A stretch of DNA of 53,726 bases from Candidatus Bathyarchaeota archaeon (GCA_016927015.1 JAFGNM010000021.1:1-53726); one strand, 5' to 3'. Positions 18,180 through 27,179 are shown, numbered from the stretch's first letter. A program made the numbers and translations. The notes: generated by a model from the letters alone, not told the origin.

Positions 18180-19166
18180 ATGGAAAAAGTGAAATTAGGT
18201 ATAATCGGTCTCGGATATATCGGCAAAACGCACCTAAAGCACTCCCTAAAGATTCCCAACGTTGATGTCGTGGCAGTTTCTGACTTGTCAAAAAAGGCTC
18301 TCAAGGACGCTGAGGTAACTGGAGTAACAAAAACCTTTACCAACTACGAGCAGCTTTTAAAAGAACCCGACATAGACGCAGTAATCGTTGCGCTACCCAC
18401 ACACCTTCATTTGCAATGTGCACAGCAAGCGGCTGAAGCGCGCAAACATATTTTCATGGAAAAACCCATTGCCCTAAACACGGAAGAAGCCAAAGAAATA
18501 ATTGCCGCTGCCCACAAAAATTCTGTAACATTAATGGTGGGCTACCCACTCAGATTTAACGAAAAGTTCCAAGAACTAAAAGCAAGAAAAGATAAAGGGC
18601 TTCTAGGCGACGTTGAAATTGCATACGCCACCTACGTAAGCACAGGGCCATTCTTCCACAGAGCCGACGGGCACTCTCCTGTGCCTGTTCCTGAATGGTG
18701 GTGGAACAAAGAACTAACAGGCGGCGGTGCCCTAATGGACGTAGGCAGCCACATGATAAACCTAATGCGCTGGTTCTTCGGCGAAATCACAGACATAAAA
18801 AGCCAACTTAACTACAGATTTAACCTCGACTTCGAAGACAGCGCCATATGCCTAACCAAATTCGATTCAGGAACAAAAGCAGTCATAACCGTCGGCTGGT
18901 TCCTACAAGGCTACATGCTAAGAACCGAATTCTTCGGAACCGTAGGTCACGACCTCACAGAACACCGCCCGGGAAACATTTTGCTAACCGCACTTCAAAT
19001 GTTAACAACAGGCAAGTCAAAGTTCCATCAAGCACACCTTGACGAAATACAATATTTCGTTGATTGCCTACAAAACGATTCAACGCCTTCACCTTCAGGG
19101 GAAGACGGGCTTAAAGACTTGGAAGCAATTGAAAAAGCATACAAAAACCAAATACGATTAAACTGA
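18180..19166 (+). CDS. Gfo/Idh/MocA-family oxidoreductase
   Basis: This 328-residue NAD(P)-dependent dehydrogenase opens with L-G-I-I-G-L-G-Y-I-G-K-T-H. It carries the family E-K-P-I-A-L-N motif near residue 97, and a W-W-W-N-K-E-L-T-G-G-G-A-L-M-D-V-G-S-H segment near residue 180 that contains the conserved G-G-G-x-L-x-D-x-G-x-H of UDP-N-acetylglucosamine 3-dehydrogenase-like and glucose-fructose-type members. AGAGGA lies 8 bases before the ATG at 18180, which favours it over the TTG at 18174. It is less AT-rich than the genes at 8-13 kb. It is probably a nucleotide-sugar dehydrogenase working with the adjacent DUF362 protein. Confidence 0.88.
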   Translation: MEKVKLGIIGLGYIGKTHLKHSLKIPNVDVVAVSDLSKKALKDAEVTGVTKTFTNYEQLLKEPDIDAVIVALPTHLHLQCAQQAAEARKHIFMEKPIALNTEEAKEIIAAAHKNSVTLMVGYPLRFNEKFQELKARKDKGLLGDVEIAYATYVSTGPFFHRADGHSPVPVPEWWWNKELTGGGALMDVGSHMINLMRWFFGEITDIKSQLNYRFNLDFEDSAICLTKFDSGTKAVITVGWFLQGYMLRTEFFGTVGHDLTEHRPGNILLTALQMLTTGKSKFHQAHLDEIQYFVDCLQNDSTPSPSGEDGLKDLEAIEKAYKNQIRLN

Positions 19167-19241
19167 AAAAACGGGCTCCATCCAGACAATCACTCCAAGT
19201 CAAAAATGAATCCAAACGCGTCTTCAAAATAACCCTATCTT

Positions 19242-19520
19242 TCACGCAGGTGCAAGACTCACTTCCAGAACGTAACCCGCAAGATCTGGATTATCAACTA
19301 GCAACAAATCCAACGTCAACTTCGGAACGACAATGCGCCCATCTATGCCCATTTTCGCGTAAAAGAACTGCCACCCAGTCCACAAGTCGACAGCAGTCAC
19401 ACCAACCTTCAAAACTTGCTCCGTCTCCATTTTAAACCTCCACCGGATCAGCTTTGGAACTTGGACGCGGTTGCCTTTCTGCAACCTCGTTTTGAACGTA
19501 ACCGCTTCCGTAAGAGGCAT
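19242..19520 (-). CDS. Small AbrB-like (swapped-hairpin) protein
   Basis: A 92-residue protein on the opposite strand. It contains R-L-Q-K-G-N-R-V-Q-V-P-K-L-I-R-W near its start and G-I-D-G-R-I-V-V-P-K-L-T near its end, the latter resembling the R-I-x-V/I-P-K loop of AbrB/MazE-type swapped-hairpin DNA-binding folds. The start is fixed by AAGGAG eight bases before the ATG at 19520; the frame is open further upstream but lacks a ribosome site. AbrB-like proteins are transition-state regulators or antitoxins. No toxin partner is adjacent, so a regulatory role is more likely. It sits between the dehydrogenase and the flippase. The surrounding 19167-19751 gap holds nothing else. Confidence 0.65.
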   Translation of the reverse strand: MPLTEAVTFKTRLQKGNRVQVPKLIRWRFKMETEQVLKVGVTAVDLWTGWQFFYAKMGIDGRIVVPKLTLDLLLVDNPDLAGYVLEVSLAPA

Positions 19521-19751
19521 GTTAACAACTCCTTTCCACGACGTCCCATGCCTTTTGGAGACACTATTAGACGCAACCTGAAAGCAATTTAAGCTTTGCT
19601 CCAAAAAAACAACCAGAAACAAATTGTCCAGCAACACGCAAAAAAAGACTACTACTAATAAGCTGTATCCGAAACTCTAAAAAGACGCTTATATCATTTC
19701 ACAGAAAGCCACGCGCATTAAACCCTTAAGCAACCAATAGAGTGAAAAGCC

Positions 19752-21347
19752 ATGGACAAAGCGCTCAATATGGGCAAAGCATCAGCCACTGGAAGTTTTC
19801 AATTGTTCATCGGAAAAGTCCTATCCACCCTAATCTTGGCTGCTGGCTCTATAATCGTAGGCTTATTCATTTCAGACACCGACTATGGTCTATACACCAT
19901 AGCGTTAATCCCCGCATCAACCCTGCTTCTCTTTCAAAGCTTGGGCATCAGCGCCGCCATGATTAAATATTGCGCCCATTACAGAGCAACAAACCAGAAG
20001 GAGAAATTGCGCCAATTAATCGTTGCAGGATTAACTTTTGAGGTTACAACTGGATTAGCCCTGACGGCAATTTCGCTGTTAACGGCAAACTTCATAGCGT
20101 CAACAATCTTTGGTCAGCCAGATTCAGCATTTTTGATAACTCTTGCGTCCCTAGTTATTTTATCCACAGCCCTCATGGCTCCAGCTCAGTCCATATTTTT
20201 GGGTTTTGAACGAATGGACCTTAACGGTTTCACGATGGTTTGCCAAGCTATAACATATTTTATGACTCCTCTGCTCGTTTTTCTAGGATACGGCGCATTG
20301 GGCGCTGTAGTCGGTTACACTTTCTCACTGCTTGCGACAGGAATAATCGCGATAATAATGCTTTATTTTGTCATATTTAGAAAACTGGGCCCTAGCAAAA
20401 ACATGCAGTCTAGTCTATCTCAAACCCTGAAACCTATGCTTCATTATGGCGTGCCTATAGCGGTCGCATCCATTTTGGGAGGGATCCTCCTTCAATTCTA
20501 TAACTTCATGATGGGCGCGTTTTGCGACCTATCGCTGATCGGTAATTATAGAATTGCCACAAATTTCGCGATTTTGTTATCTTTCTTAACAATTCCCATA
20601 TCTACTGTTTTGTTTCCAGTTTTTTCCAAGCTCGACGCCAGAAAGGAGACGCAGCTTCTCCAGACAATCTTTGTTTCCTCAGTTAAGTATACTGCTTTCC
20701 TTTTGGTACCCGCAACTTTAGCTCTAATAGTGTTGTCACAGCCGATAATCAGCACAATATATGCTGATAAATGGCCTCATGCCCCTTACTTCCTAACTTT
20801 ATATGTTATATCTAATTTGTTTTCAATTTTCGGAAACCTGAGCTTGGGCAATCTGCTAAACGGCTTGGGCGAAACAAAAACGTGGATGAAGCTGAACATA
20901 CTAACGCTTTGCATAGGAGTTCCCTTAGCTTTTATCCTGATTCCCGCGCTTGAAATAGTTGGAGTTATCCTTTGCATTCTCGTAGCTGGGGTGCCAAGCA
21001 TGTTTATAGGTCTACACTGGATTTGGAAGCGCTACGGGGTCAAAGCAGACCTTAGCTCATCAGCAAAAATGTTTCTAGCATCTGCCATCGCCGCAATAGC
21101 AACTTACCTGTTCCTAACAGTTTTTAATGCGGCTGCTTGGTTAACGTTAACAGGAGGTGCAATAATTTTTCTGGCGATATACCTAATAGCTGCTCCGCTT
21201 ATCGGCGCAATCAACCAAACGGACATTAACAACCTCAGAGCCATGTTCTCTGGCTTAGGAATAATATCAAAGCTGCTGGAAATACCGTTGACTCTGATGG
21301 AAAAACCATTAAAAGTACGTCTTCATCGTGCTGAGACAATTAATTAA
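19752..21347 (+). CDS. Wzx-like polysaccharide flippase
   Basis: A 531-residue integral membrane protein with about 14 predicted helices, consistent with the MOP/MATE superfamily of polysaccharide exporters. Typical elements are the opening G-K-A-S-A-T-G-S-F-Q-L-F-I-G-K, an A-L-I-P-A-S-T-L-L-L-F-Q-S-L-G-I segment in the first helix pair, and a V-P-I-A-V-A-S-I-L-G-G segment at the start of the second half. Such proteins move polyprenyl-linked glycans across the membrane. The C-terminal 30 residues are basic and cytoplasmic. No strong ribosome site is seen; the ATG at 19752 is the first that precedes the conserved start. It provides the export step for the island. Confidence 0.88.
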   Translation: MDKALNMGKASATGSFQLFIGKVLSTLILAAGSIIVGLFISDTDYGLYTIALIPASTLLLFQSLGISAAMIKYCAHYRATNQKEKLRQLIVAGLTFEVTTGLALTAISLLTANFIASTIFGQPDSAFLITLASLVILSTALMAPAQSIFLGFERMDLNGFTMVCQAITYFMTPLLVFLGYGALGAVVGYTFSLLATGIIAIIMLYFVIFRKLGPSKNMQSSLSQTLKPMLHYGVPIAVASILGGILLQFYNFMMGAFCDLSLIGNYRIATNFAILLSFLTIPISTVLFPVFSKLDARKETQLLQTIFVSSVKYTAFLLVPATLALIVLSQPIISTIYADKWPHAPYFLTLYVISNLFSIFGNLSLGNLLNGLGETKTWMKLNILTLCIGVPLAFILIPALEIVGVILCILVAGVPSMFIGLHWIWKRYGVKADLSSSAKMFLASAIAAIATYLFLTVFNAAAWLTLTGGAIIFLAIYLIAAPLIGAINQTDINNLRAMFSGLGIISKLLEIPLTLMEKPLKVRLHRAETIN

Positions 21348-21499
21348 TAGTGCGCACTGTTTTAGGTCGTGTCTTACATTGAAATCTGCATATCACGTTC
21401 AATCAGTAAATAGAACATCGAATGGTTTGTTCTATATTAGCTTTACATATACGCTTAAATCATACCCGCCATATTACTTACAACGGAGAAAGAGAAGGC

Positions 21500-22207
21500 A
21501 TGCGCCGTTCCGCAGTGACAATTGTCATTCCAGCCTATAACGAGGAAAAAACTATAGGTAACGTTATATCCGAAACAACCTCAATCATGAACGGCTTAGA
21601 TGTGCCTTACGAAATCATAGTAGTCGACGACGGGTCAACAGACAAAACAGGACAAATCGCCTCTACCTATAAGGCAATAGTCATTTCTAACAAGAAAAAT
21701 TGTGGCAAAGGCTACGCTCTGAGAAAAGCGCTCCAACACGCAAGCGGCGACATAATAGTAACCATTGACTCTGATGGAGAACATAAGCCCAAAGAAATCC
21801 CGGACCTTATTGAGCCATTGTTTAACGGAACGGACATCGTGGCGGGATCAAGGTTCCTAGGCAACCAAAGGCGGGCGACAAAGAACCTTAACGTAATAGG
21901 CAATTTCTTGTTTAACGCTGCAATAATGACCTTAACTGGCAAGGTTGTTACCGACAGCCAGACAGGCTTTAGGGCTGTAAAAAGGCATGTTCTGGAAACG
22001 CTTAATTTGGAGTCAGACGGCTACGAAATTGAAGCTGAGATAACCGTTAAAGGTTTAAGAAACGGCTTTGTTTTCAAAGAAAAGCCCATAACCGTCGAAA
22101 GGAGACAGTATAGCATATCCAAGCTGAAGTTGCTCTCCGATGGAACACGGATCCTGAAAACCATCTTGAGGGCCAAGTTCGCAAAAATCACGGATTATTC
22201 CGATTAA
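21500..22207 (+). CDS. Dolichyl-phosphate-sugar synthase-like GT2
   Basis: This 235-residue glycosyltransferase resembles dolichol-phosphate mannose/glucose synthases, which load a sugar onto a polyprenyl phosphate for use outside the membrane. Motifs are V-I-P-A-Y-N-E-E-K-T-I-G-N-V, V-V-D-D-G-S-T-D-K-T near residue 43, D-S-D-G-E-H at the metal site near residue 94, and G-S-R-F-L-G-N-Q. A D-S-Q-T-G-F-R-A segment lies near residue 155. No C-terminal membrane helices are present, so it is a soluble or peripheral form. The ATG at 21500, with GAGAAGG just upstream, is preferred over 21422, because the extra 26 residues do not look like part of the domain. Confidence 0.88.
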   Translation: MRRSAVTIVIPAYNEEKTIGNVISETTSIMNGLDVPYEIIVVDDGSTDKTGQIASTYKAIVISNKKNCGKGYALRKALQHASGDIIVTIDSDGEHKPKEIPDLIEPLFNGTDIVAGSRFLGNQRRATKNLNVIGNFLFNAAIMTLTGKVVTDSQTGFRAVKRHVLETLNLESDGYEIEAEITVKGLRNGFVFKEKPITVERRQYSISKLKLLSDGTRILKTILRAKFAKITDYSD

Positions 22208-22384
22208 TTGCTGAGCAATACGCGCATTATATCCAAACGCGTGGACGCTTTTCAACTCGCCTTTTTGCTCTTTGAAACGCCCATTTTGCAATGGAACTTC
22301 CTTGGTTGTGTTCTATAATTCTTTTTCATACAGGCTTATTAAGAGGGTTTACGCAAAGTTGTGCCTGAGAGGGGAGAAGTGATT

Positions 22385-22903
22385 ATGCACAAGAGTATAC
22401 TATTCGCTATATTCGTTATCGCGTTGATCGGTAGTTTGGTAACGGTAGCTTCTGCTTACAACTGGAATGGCTCACTGGAATCAGGATACGCCGTTACAAG
22501 CAACTATCACGGGATTGATGTGCCATCAGGTGCCAAAGTAGTTGTCACTGCTATGACGACTGACTGGTCGGTGGACAAGGTCACCTTCATATGGAAAAAC
22601 CCGGCAGGTCAAGTAGTATTCTCGGAAACTAAACAAGTATACACTAACGGAACAAAGTACGCTGGCAAACTAATCCGCTATGCCAACTCAACATTCGAAC
22701 CAAATGCCTTTGGTGACTGGGGCGTCCAAGCAAAATTCTTAGACGTACATCGCATCTGCAGATGCATCTGGACAGAAAAAGTAGCAAAAAGAGCTACTTC
22801 ATTTAACGTCATTCCCGAGGTCCCAATAATAGGCACAGCAGGCGCATCAATAGCGATGCTTTTGGGCTTAACATATAAGCTAAAGAGGAAGTCTCAAAAG
22901 TAA
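22385..22903 (+). CDS. Exported protein with PEVP-type archaeosortase sorting signal
   Basis: A 172-residue surface protein. Residues 1-24 form a signal peptide (K-S-I-L-F-A-I-F-V-I-A-L-I-G core, cleavage after A-S-A). A beta-rich domain of about 115 residues follows, with several tryptophans and a C-R-C pair near residue 122. The C-terminus is tripartite: I-P-E-V-P-I-I-G, a hydrophobic helix A-S-I-A-M-L-L-G-L, then K-L-K-R-K. This is the layout of PEF/PGF-CTERM-type signals that archaeosortases cleave. The next gene is an archaeosortase, so it is probably the dedicated substrate. GGGGAG lies 8 bases before the ATG at 22385, preferred over the GTG at 22361. Function of the mature domain is unknown. 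Confidence 0.8.
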   Translation: MHKSILFAIFVIALIGSLVTVASAYNWNGSLESGYAVTSNYHGIDVPSGAKVVVTAMTTDWSVDKVTFIWKNPAGQVVFSETKQVYTNGTKYAGKLIRYANSTFEPNAFGDWGVQAKFLDVHRICRCIWTEKVAKRATSFNVIPEVPIIGTAGASIAMLLGLTYKLKRKSQK

Positions 22904-22914
22904 ATCAACCAAAA

Positions 22915-22980
22915 AGAGGGCAGCCAACGCTAGTTTTCACGACTAGTGTTCCGCATGTCGCGGGCCTCTGTTTTTATATT
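22915..22980 (+). terminator. Structured hairpin terminator with T-run
   Basis: An outer stem (AGAGG-C with GCCTCT) encloses an inner 9-bp stem (AACGCTAGT at 22926-22934 with ACTAGTGTT at 22942-22950, one G-U pair) and is followed by TGTTTTTATATT. It lies 11 bases after the stop of the sorting-signal protein and before the archaeosortase gene, so it probably ends the abundant substrate mRNA and keeps enzyme expression lower. Confidence 0.6.
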
Positions 22981-23032
22981 CTCTAACTGTCTTTTTGTTT
23001 GATTATCAATTGAAAACTGGAGTGTGAATTAA

Positions 23033-25084
23033 GTGGAAGCTGTTAAACTACATCTAAAAAGCAGCGTTGCTACATTAAGAACTCATTATTTGCACATTTT
23101 TGCATTTGCACTGGTTTTATCGTCAGTTTTTGTTGTCTACGGGAATGATTTCGGAATTCTAATAAGTGAAGCATTGCAGAATGAGGCCTTAAGTCACATT
23201 TTATTGATGCCGTTTTTTGTTGGTTTTCTCTTCTATCTCAAAAAAGATGCAGTTAAAGCCGCTCTCGCGATAGATACGCACCGCAAGCGAACAACCGTAA
23301 AATCTGTGAACGAAATTTTAGGCGTGGCGCTTTGTCTTGTGGCTTTCCTAGTCTACTGGTACGGGTCTCAAACTTTCTATCCGTTAGAATATCATATTCT
23401 CTCCCTTCCGATTTTCATTGCAGGTGTCATACTTGTTTTGCTTAATCCTCGAGCGCTCCTACTGCTGATTTTCCCGATACTCTTTCTCCTGTTTTTGGTA
23501 CCGCTGCCTGCCACATTCCTTTACACTTTCGGCGGGGGTTTGGCAAATTTCAACACTCAAGTTTCCTATAGTATATTGAAAACTGTAGGGTTACCAATCA
23601 CGTTGTCCTCTTCATATGGGGCTCCGACAATTTTGCTGACAAGTTCCTCTGGGCAACCTCTAAATTTTGCCGTGGATGTAGCCTGTTCAGGAATATACTC
23701 TTTAGTAGCCTTCACAATGTTTGCCACTTTCTTGGCTTTCTTGGCTAAAACATCTATTTTCAAGAAACTTTTACTGTTCATTCTCGGCTTTGTTGTTTTC
23801 GCCGCACTAAACATTTTACGTATTATATCAATTGTTGTTGTTGGCTACTCGTTTGGAGAAGAAGCAGCGCTCTTGTTGCATTCATTCGCGGGTTTAGTGC
23901 TTATCTTCAGCGGTATGTTGCTTATTCTTGTTTTTTCTGACAAAGTTCTGAAAATACAAATAGCGACCAGGCCAGAAGAGCAACCACCCTGTCCTAAATG
24001 TAAAAGGGAGACGCAGCCCCTGATTAGCTTCTGCCAAAACTGCGGAAGATTTATCGGCAAATCAAGTAGGTTTATTTCTAAAACTCTATTTGTGAAGCTT
24101 TTCCTGTTGCTGCTGGGCTGCTCCATCGTGGTTCTTTCTATCAGTGCGCCAACTTTTGCTACGGCTAAAGACTCAATTGAACTCGAATCAAGTGGCAACT
24201 TGCAAAACTCAACGAACGTGTTTCCAGAAATACCTGATTATACCCTTGCTTTTCTTTATCGAGACACTGAATACGAGGAAATAGCCGCTCAAGACACCTC
24301 ACTCGTGTACGGCTATTTTCCATCTAACATATCCGATCAAGTTGTGTACGCCGTTGCAGGTGTTTCAAGCAGTATATCAAATCTTCACAACTGGGAAGTC
24401 TGCTTCGCAGCATTTCAGACAGCTCAAGGCCAGTCTCCTCTGGTTAAGGTACATGATTCTAGAGACATTCAGTTGCTGGAAGACCCCGCGTTAATAGCTA
24501 AGTATTTCGTTTTTGACAGCCCTGACGGTTACACACAGATTACATTGTACTGGTATGAGAAAGCAACGTTTAAAACCGGGCTCTCCGTGGAGCAGAAGTA
24601 TGTTAGGATAAGTTTGATAATTCTCACGCAAAATTCTGCGGATTATCCACAGCTTGAAGAAGAACTGCTTGCAATTGGGCAGGTAATTGCTACCACATGG
24701 GAACCATTAAAAAGTCAAGCTTTGATATCTCTCGGCGTCCCAGCGCAGCAAGCTCTGCTTGCGGTTTCCATCGCTTTTCTTGCTGTTACAATAACAACGC
24801 AATATTTCAGTGAAAAAAGGAAAGCTTCCAATAACTTGAAACTTTTCAACAATTTTGCCTCTCCTGAAGAAAAGCTTGTATTTCAGACCGTGCTTGACTT
24901 GGCTGAGGAAAAAAAGAACATAAAGACGAGTGATATTCTTGAGAATGTGCGCAAAAAACACGGTGGGCGTTCAATGAGTCTTAAGAAAGTGTTGAACGCA
25001 TTAAACGTTTTAGATGAATATAGTTTAATTCGCAGAACGGTTGTTTCCGTTGGAAATACGCCTGTACTGGTGTGGAAGGTATAG
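23033..25084 (+). CDS. Multidomain archaeosortase (sortase core, zinc ribbon, external domain, winged helix)
   Basis: At 683 residues this is about twice the usual archaeosortase length. Residues 15-305 form the eight-helix exosortase/archaeosortase core with the catalytic triad: Cys218 in V-A-C-S-G-I, Arg263 in N-I-L-R-I and His283 in L-L-H-S-F. A cytoplasmic zinc ribbon follows (C320-P-K-C323 and C334-Q-N-C337). A further membrane helix is near residue 355, then about 195 external residues whose layout recalls EpsI-like companions of bacterial exosortases, a helix near residue 575, and a C-terminal winged-helix-like domain from about 605 (S-L-K-K-V-L-N-A-L-N-V-L-D-E-Y-S-L-I-R-R). The GTG start follows a weak site. 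The enzyme would cleave and transfer the adjacent PEVP protein. The winged helix suggests a link to regulation. Confidence 0.85.
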   Translation: MEAVKLHLKSSVATLRTHYLHIFAFALVLSSVFVVYGNDFGILISEALQNEALSHILLMPFFVGFLFYLKKDAVKAALAIDTHRKRTTVKSVNEILGVALCLVAFLVYWYGSQTFYPLEYHILSLPIFIAGVILVLLNPRALLLLIFPILFLLFLVPLPATFLYTFGGGLANFNTQVSYSILKTVGLPITLSSSYGAPTILLTSSSGQPLNFAVDVACSGIYSLVAFTMFATFLAFLAKTSIFKKLLLFILGFVVFAALNILRIISIVVVGYSFGEEAALLLHSFAGLVLIFSGMLLILVFSDKVLKIQIATRPEEQPPCPKCKRETQPLISFCQNCGRFIGKSSRFISKTLFVKLFLLLLGCSIVVLSISAPTFATAKDSIELESSGNLQNSTNVFPEIPDYTLAFLYRDTEYEEIAAQDTSLVYGYFPSNISDQVVYAVAGVSSSISNLHNWEVCFAAFQTAQGQSPLVKVHDSRDIQLLEDPALIAKYFVFDSPDGYTQITLYWYEKATFKTGLSVEQKYVRISLIILTQNSADYPQLEEELLAIGQVIATTWEPLKSQALISLGVPAQQALLAVSIAFLAVTITTQYFSEKRKASNNLKLFNNFASPEEKLVFQTVLDLAEEKKNIKTSDILENVRKKHGGRSMSLKKVLNALNVLDEYSLIRRTVVSVGNTPVLVWKV

Positions 25085-25176
25085 GGAATAATCCGAAACA
25101 TTAAAGAAAGCGTTGCCAGTCATTTCCGTTAGATGTTGCTTTCGCAAATAGTGAATTCGCAAAGGGGTCTGAAAAT

Positions 25177-25980
25177 TTGAAGCCAAAACGCCGAGTCGGG
25201 GGCGCTGTTTCGAGCAAAATTAGTGTTTTATTCTTAATTTCAGGCATCTTGTCTCTTGCTTTTTCCATGTACTCTGAATCCCAAATTTTGGCGCTCATAG
25301 GCTTAGGTTTGGCTTTCTGGGGTGCGCTTTTTATCCTTCTCAAACCTCCAAAGTTAGTAGAAGGTAGCCTTCTATACAACACTACGGTGTCCACTTACTT
25401 GACGGCTGACAGAATAATTGATGACTTCGGCTACAAAGGGGATGGCTATTACCTATCCACATATCCAAAGGACGTTTACCTTCCTGAATATCTCAAGGGT
25501 TTAAAGGCTTCAGTTGTTTTTATTTCTGCCAAAAACGATAGCGAAATGCCCTCAATCGAAGAAATAGCTAAAGGAAAATTCATGTCTAAAAGTGCAAAAG
25601 GAGTGCTTGTGACACCTCCAGGATCAGGTGTTCTGACTCAAATTGAAGAGAAAATGAACGTGGATTTTATCAAGATGAAACTTGGGGAAATTTGCGAGGT
25701 TCTGCCCATTTTTATCTCGCAGGATCTCAATTTGGCAAGAGAGATGGAGCTGAAACTAGACGGAGACCAGGTGCATCTAACGATGTTTGATTCGTTATAC
25801 AGAAATCTTTACAGCCTGCGGAATAATTTGAAAAGCGTTAAGCTTCTCGGCTGTCCAATTGCAAGTGCGGTGGCTTGTGCTCTTGCAAAGGCTTCTGGCA
25901 GAACTGTGACAATTCAGAAGCTGCAGGTGTCTCCTGACGGTTTAGCCATAGCCGTGTGGTATAACATTTTGCAAGGTTGA
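25177..25980 (+). CDS. Membrane-anchored protein of unknown function behind the archaeosortase
   Basis: I do not recognise this 267-residue protein. Residues 14-52 form two membrane helices, after which about 215 residues are cytoplasmic by the positive-inside rule. Notable segments are L-V-T-P-P-G-S-G-V-L near residue 145 and G-C-P-I-A-S-A-V-A-C-A-L-A-K-A-S-G-R near residue 230, the latter glycine/alanine rich and possibly ligand-binding. The start is TTG at 25177. It lies 92 bases after the archaeosortase and its stop codon overlaps the next small gene, so it probably belongs to the sortase transcription unit and may assist substrate processing. Confidence 0.65.
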   Translation: MKPKRRVGGAVSSKISVLFLISGILSLAFSMYSESQILALIGLGLAFWGALFILLKPPKLVEGSLLYNTTVSTYLTADRIIDDFGYKGDGYYLSTYPKDVYLPEYLKGLKASVVFISAKNDSEMPSIEEIAKGKFMSKSAKGVLVTPPGSGVLTQIEEKMNVDFIKMKLGEICEVLPIFISQDLNLAREMELKLDGDQVHLTMFDSLYRNLYSLRNNLKSVKLLGCPIASAVACALAKASGRTVTIQKLQVSPDGLAIAVWYNILQG

Positions 25981-25985
25981 TACAA

Positions 25986-26192
25986 ATGAGTTTCCCTTTA
26001 TCCTTGTCAGATATCAGTTTGTGGCTTGCCGTAACGGCTATAATACTTTTGCTAACGTCCGAGCTCCTGTATTCGCTACCAGAGATTTCGGCGCGGCTTG
26101 TGATTGATAAGAAGCGATTGAGGATGGCGGCTCTTGGCGTAGGCTTGGGTTTTCTGGTTACAGTTGTGATGCGCGTTTTCCAACCTTTCTAG
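25986..26192 (+). CDS. Small two-helix membrane protein
   Basis: A 68-residue protein (or 71 if the overlapping TTG at 25977 is used). It has two hydrophobic helices, about residues 10-30 and 45-62, separated by a loop with K-K-R-L-R. It starts at or just after the stop of the preceding membrane gene, which indicates co-translation. No family is recognised. The tight linkage to the archaeosortase block makes a structural or accessory role in that membrane complex plausible. Confidence 0.6.
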   Translation: MSFPLSLSDISLWLAVTAIILLLTSELLYSLPEISARLVIDKKRLRMAALGVGLGFLVTVVMRVFQPF

Positions 26193-26229
26193 CGAGCAGA
26201 TTTCAGTCCACGGACATGTGACTCAATAA

Positions 26230-26270
26230 TAAACTTCTTATATTTCGAATCTCAACGCATTTGACGGGGG
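26230..26270 (+). promoter_or_regulatory. TATA box and Shine-Dalgarno upstream of the helical protein gene
   Basis: ACTTCTTATATTTC around 26233-26246 fits an archaeal TATA box. Transcription would start about 26 bases on, near 26266, right at a G-run (26265-26270). That leaves a very short leader and implies translation begins near 26274-26280, not at the first ATG (26388). Confidence 0.4.
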
Positions 26271-26387
26271 GCCATCAAGTTAAGAGAGAAAAACCTGAAA
26301 GAACTCCAAGACATCTTCCAAGTTCTCAAATCTAACCTCAAAGAGTTAAACGAGGCCGCTGTCAGGGATAGAAAATACGACTCCCCA

Positions 26388-26858
26388 ATGATAAATGAGA
26401 ATTGGTTAAATCAAGCCCTAAAAAGTGAAATTGCGCTCAAAGAAAAGAAACAGCTGCTCCTAACACAAATAGGCTATTTACGCATAAATATATTCACAGA
26501 ATATTTCGAGCGAGTAAATCTCCTGCGAGAAAAAAACCAGCTAGAACATGCTGTCGAACTAATGAACAAGCACGCCGAAATAGCGAGCATTTTCATATCG
26601 ACAAAAAAGCAACCAGTCTTAATCAAGCGACTTAAAGAACTACTATCAATACGAAGCACCGAACCTATAGAATACCTGCAGAAATGGCGAACTGCTTACG
26701 AAGCATGGTATAAACAGGCGTCCAGTCAACAACTGACCGGTGAAAAAAAGCGAATGGAAGAATTCGATCAACTAAAAATGGCTTTCCTTGAATTATATAC
26801 ATTCTCATTTTCAGTCGATAACTTTCCGCCATTACGCAACCGTCGTTCAGATCATTAA
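26388..26858 (+). CDS. All-helical cytoplasmic protein, true start probably upstream
   Basis: The ATG-initiated form is 156 residues, rich in Lys, Glu, Gln and Leu, with long amphipathic helices and coiled-coil character. No family is recognised. The frame stays open upstream to a stop at 26262, adding about 38 residues of the same composition (an L-K-E-L-Q-D-I-F-Q-V-L-K helix). A TATA box and G-rich ribosome site lie just before that extension, but there is no ATG/GTG/TTG; the nearest candidates are ATC at 26274 and TTA at 26280. The gene is probably about 194 codons long. It stands alone between the sortase locus and the exported beta proteins. Confidence 0.6.
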   Translation: MINENWLNQALKSEIALKEKKQLLLTQIGYLRINIFTEYFERVNLLREKNQLEHAVELMNKHAEIASIFISTKKQPVLIKRLKELLSIRSTEPIEYLQKWRTAYEAWYKQASSQQLTGEKKRMEEFDQLKMAFLELYTFSFSVDNFPPLRNRRSDH

Positions 26859-27179
26859 CTTGTCAGTCGAATTGCTCTAATCTTGATGATCGCCTAGTTT
26901 TTTCGCTTTGAAAGTTCTGATAACCAAACATCGAAATGTCACCAAATACTTTAATTGAGGCTGTTGCTAAAGCGTTACGAGTGTCGCGAATAGAAGGGAG
27001 AAGCAATTCAGGTAAAGGTCTTTCTCACGAATTTTCTTCGATATATCCTAAAAAAGGCTAAAACCGCAGGCATTTTTCTTAAAAAGCTAGTTATCGCACT
27101 CACGCGTTTTCTTTATCGCAAAATCACGCCCTTTCTTTATCGCTCAAGAAAAACAGTTCTTTTAGTCGTCGCTGTTGCA

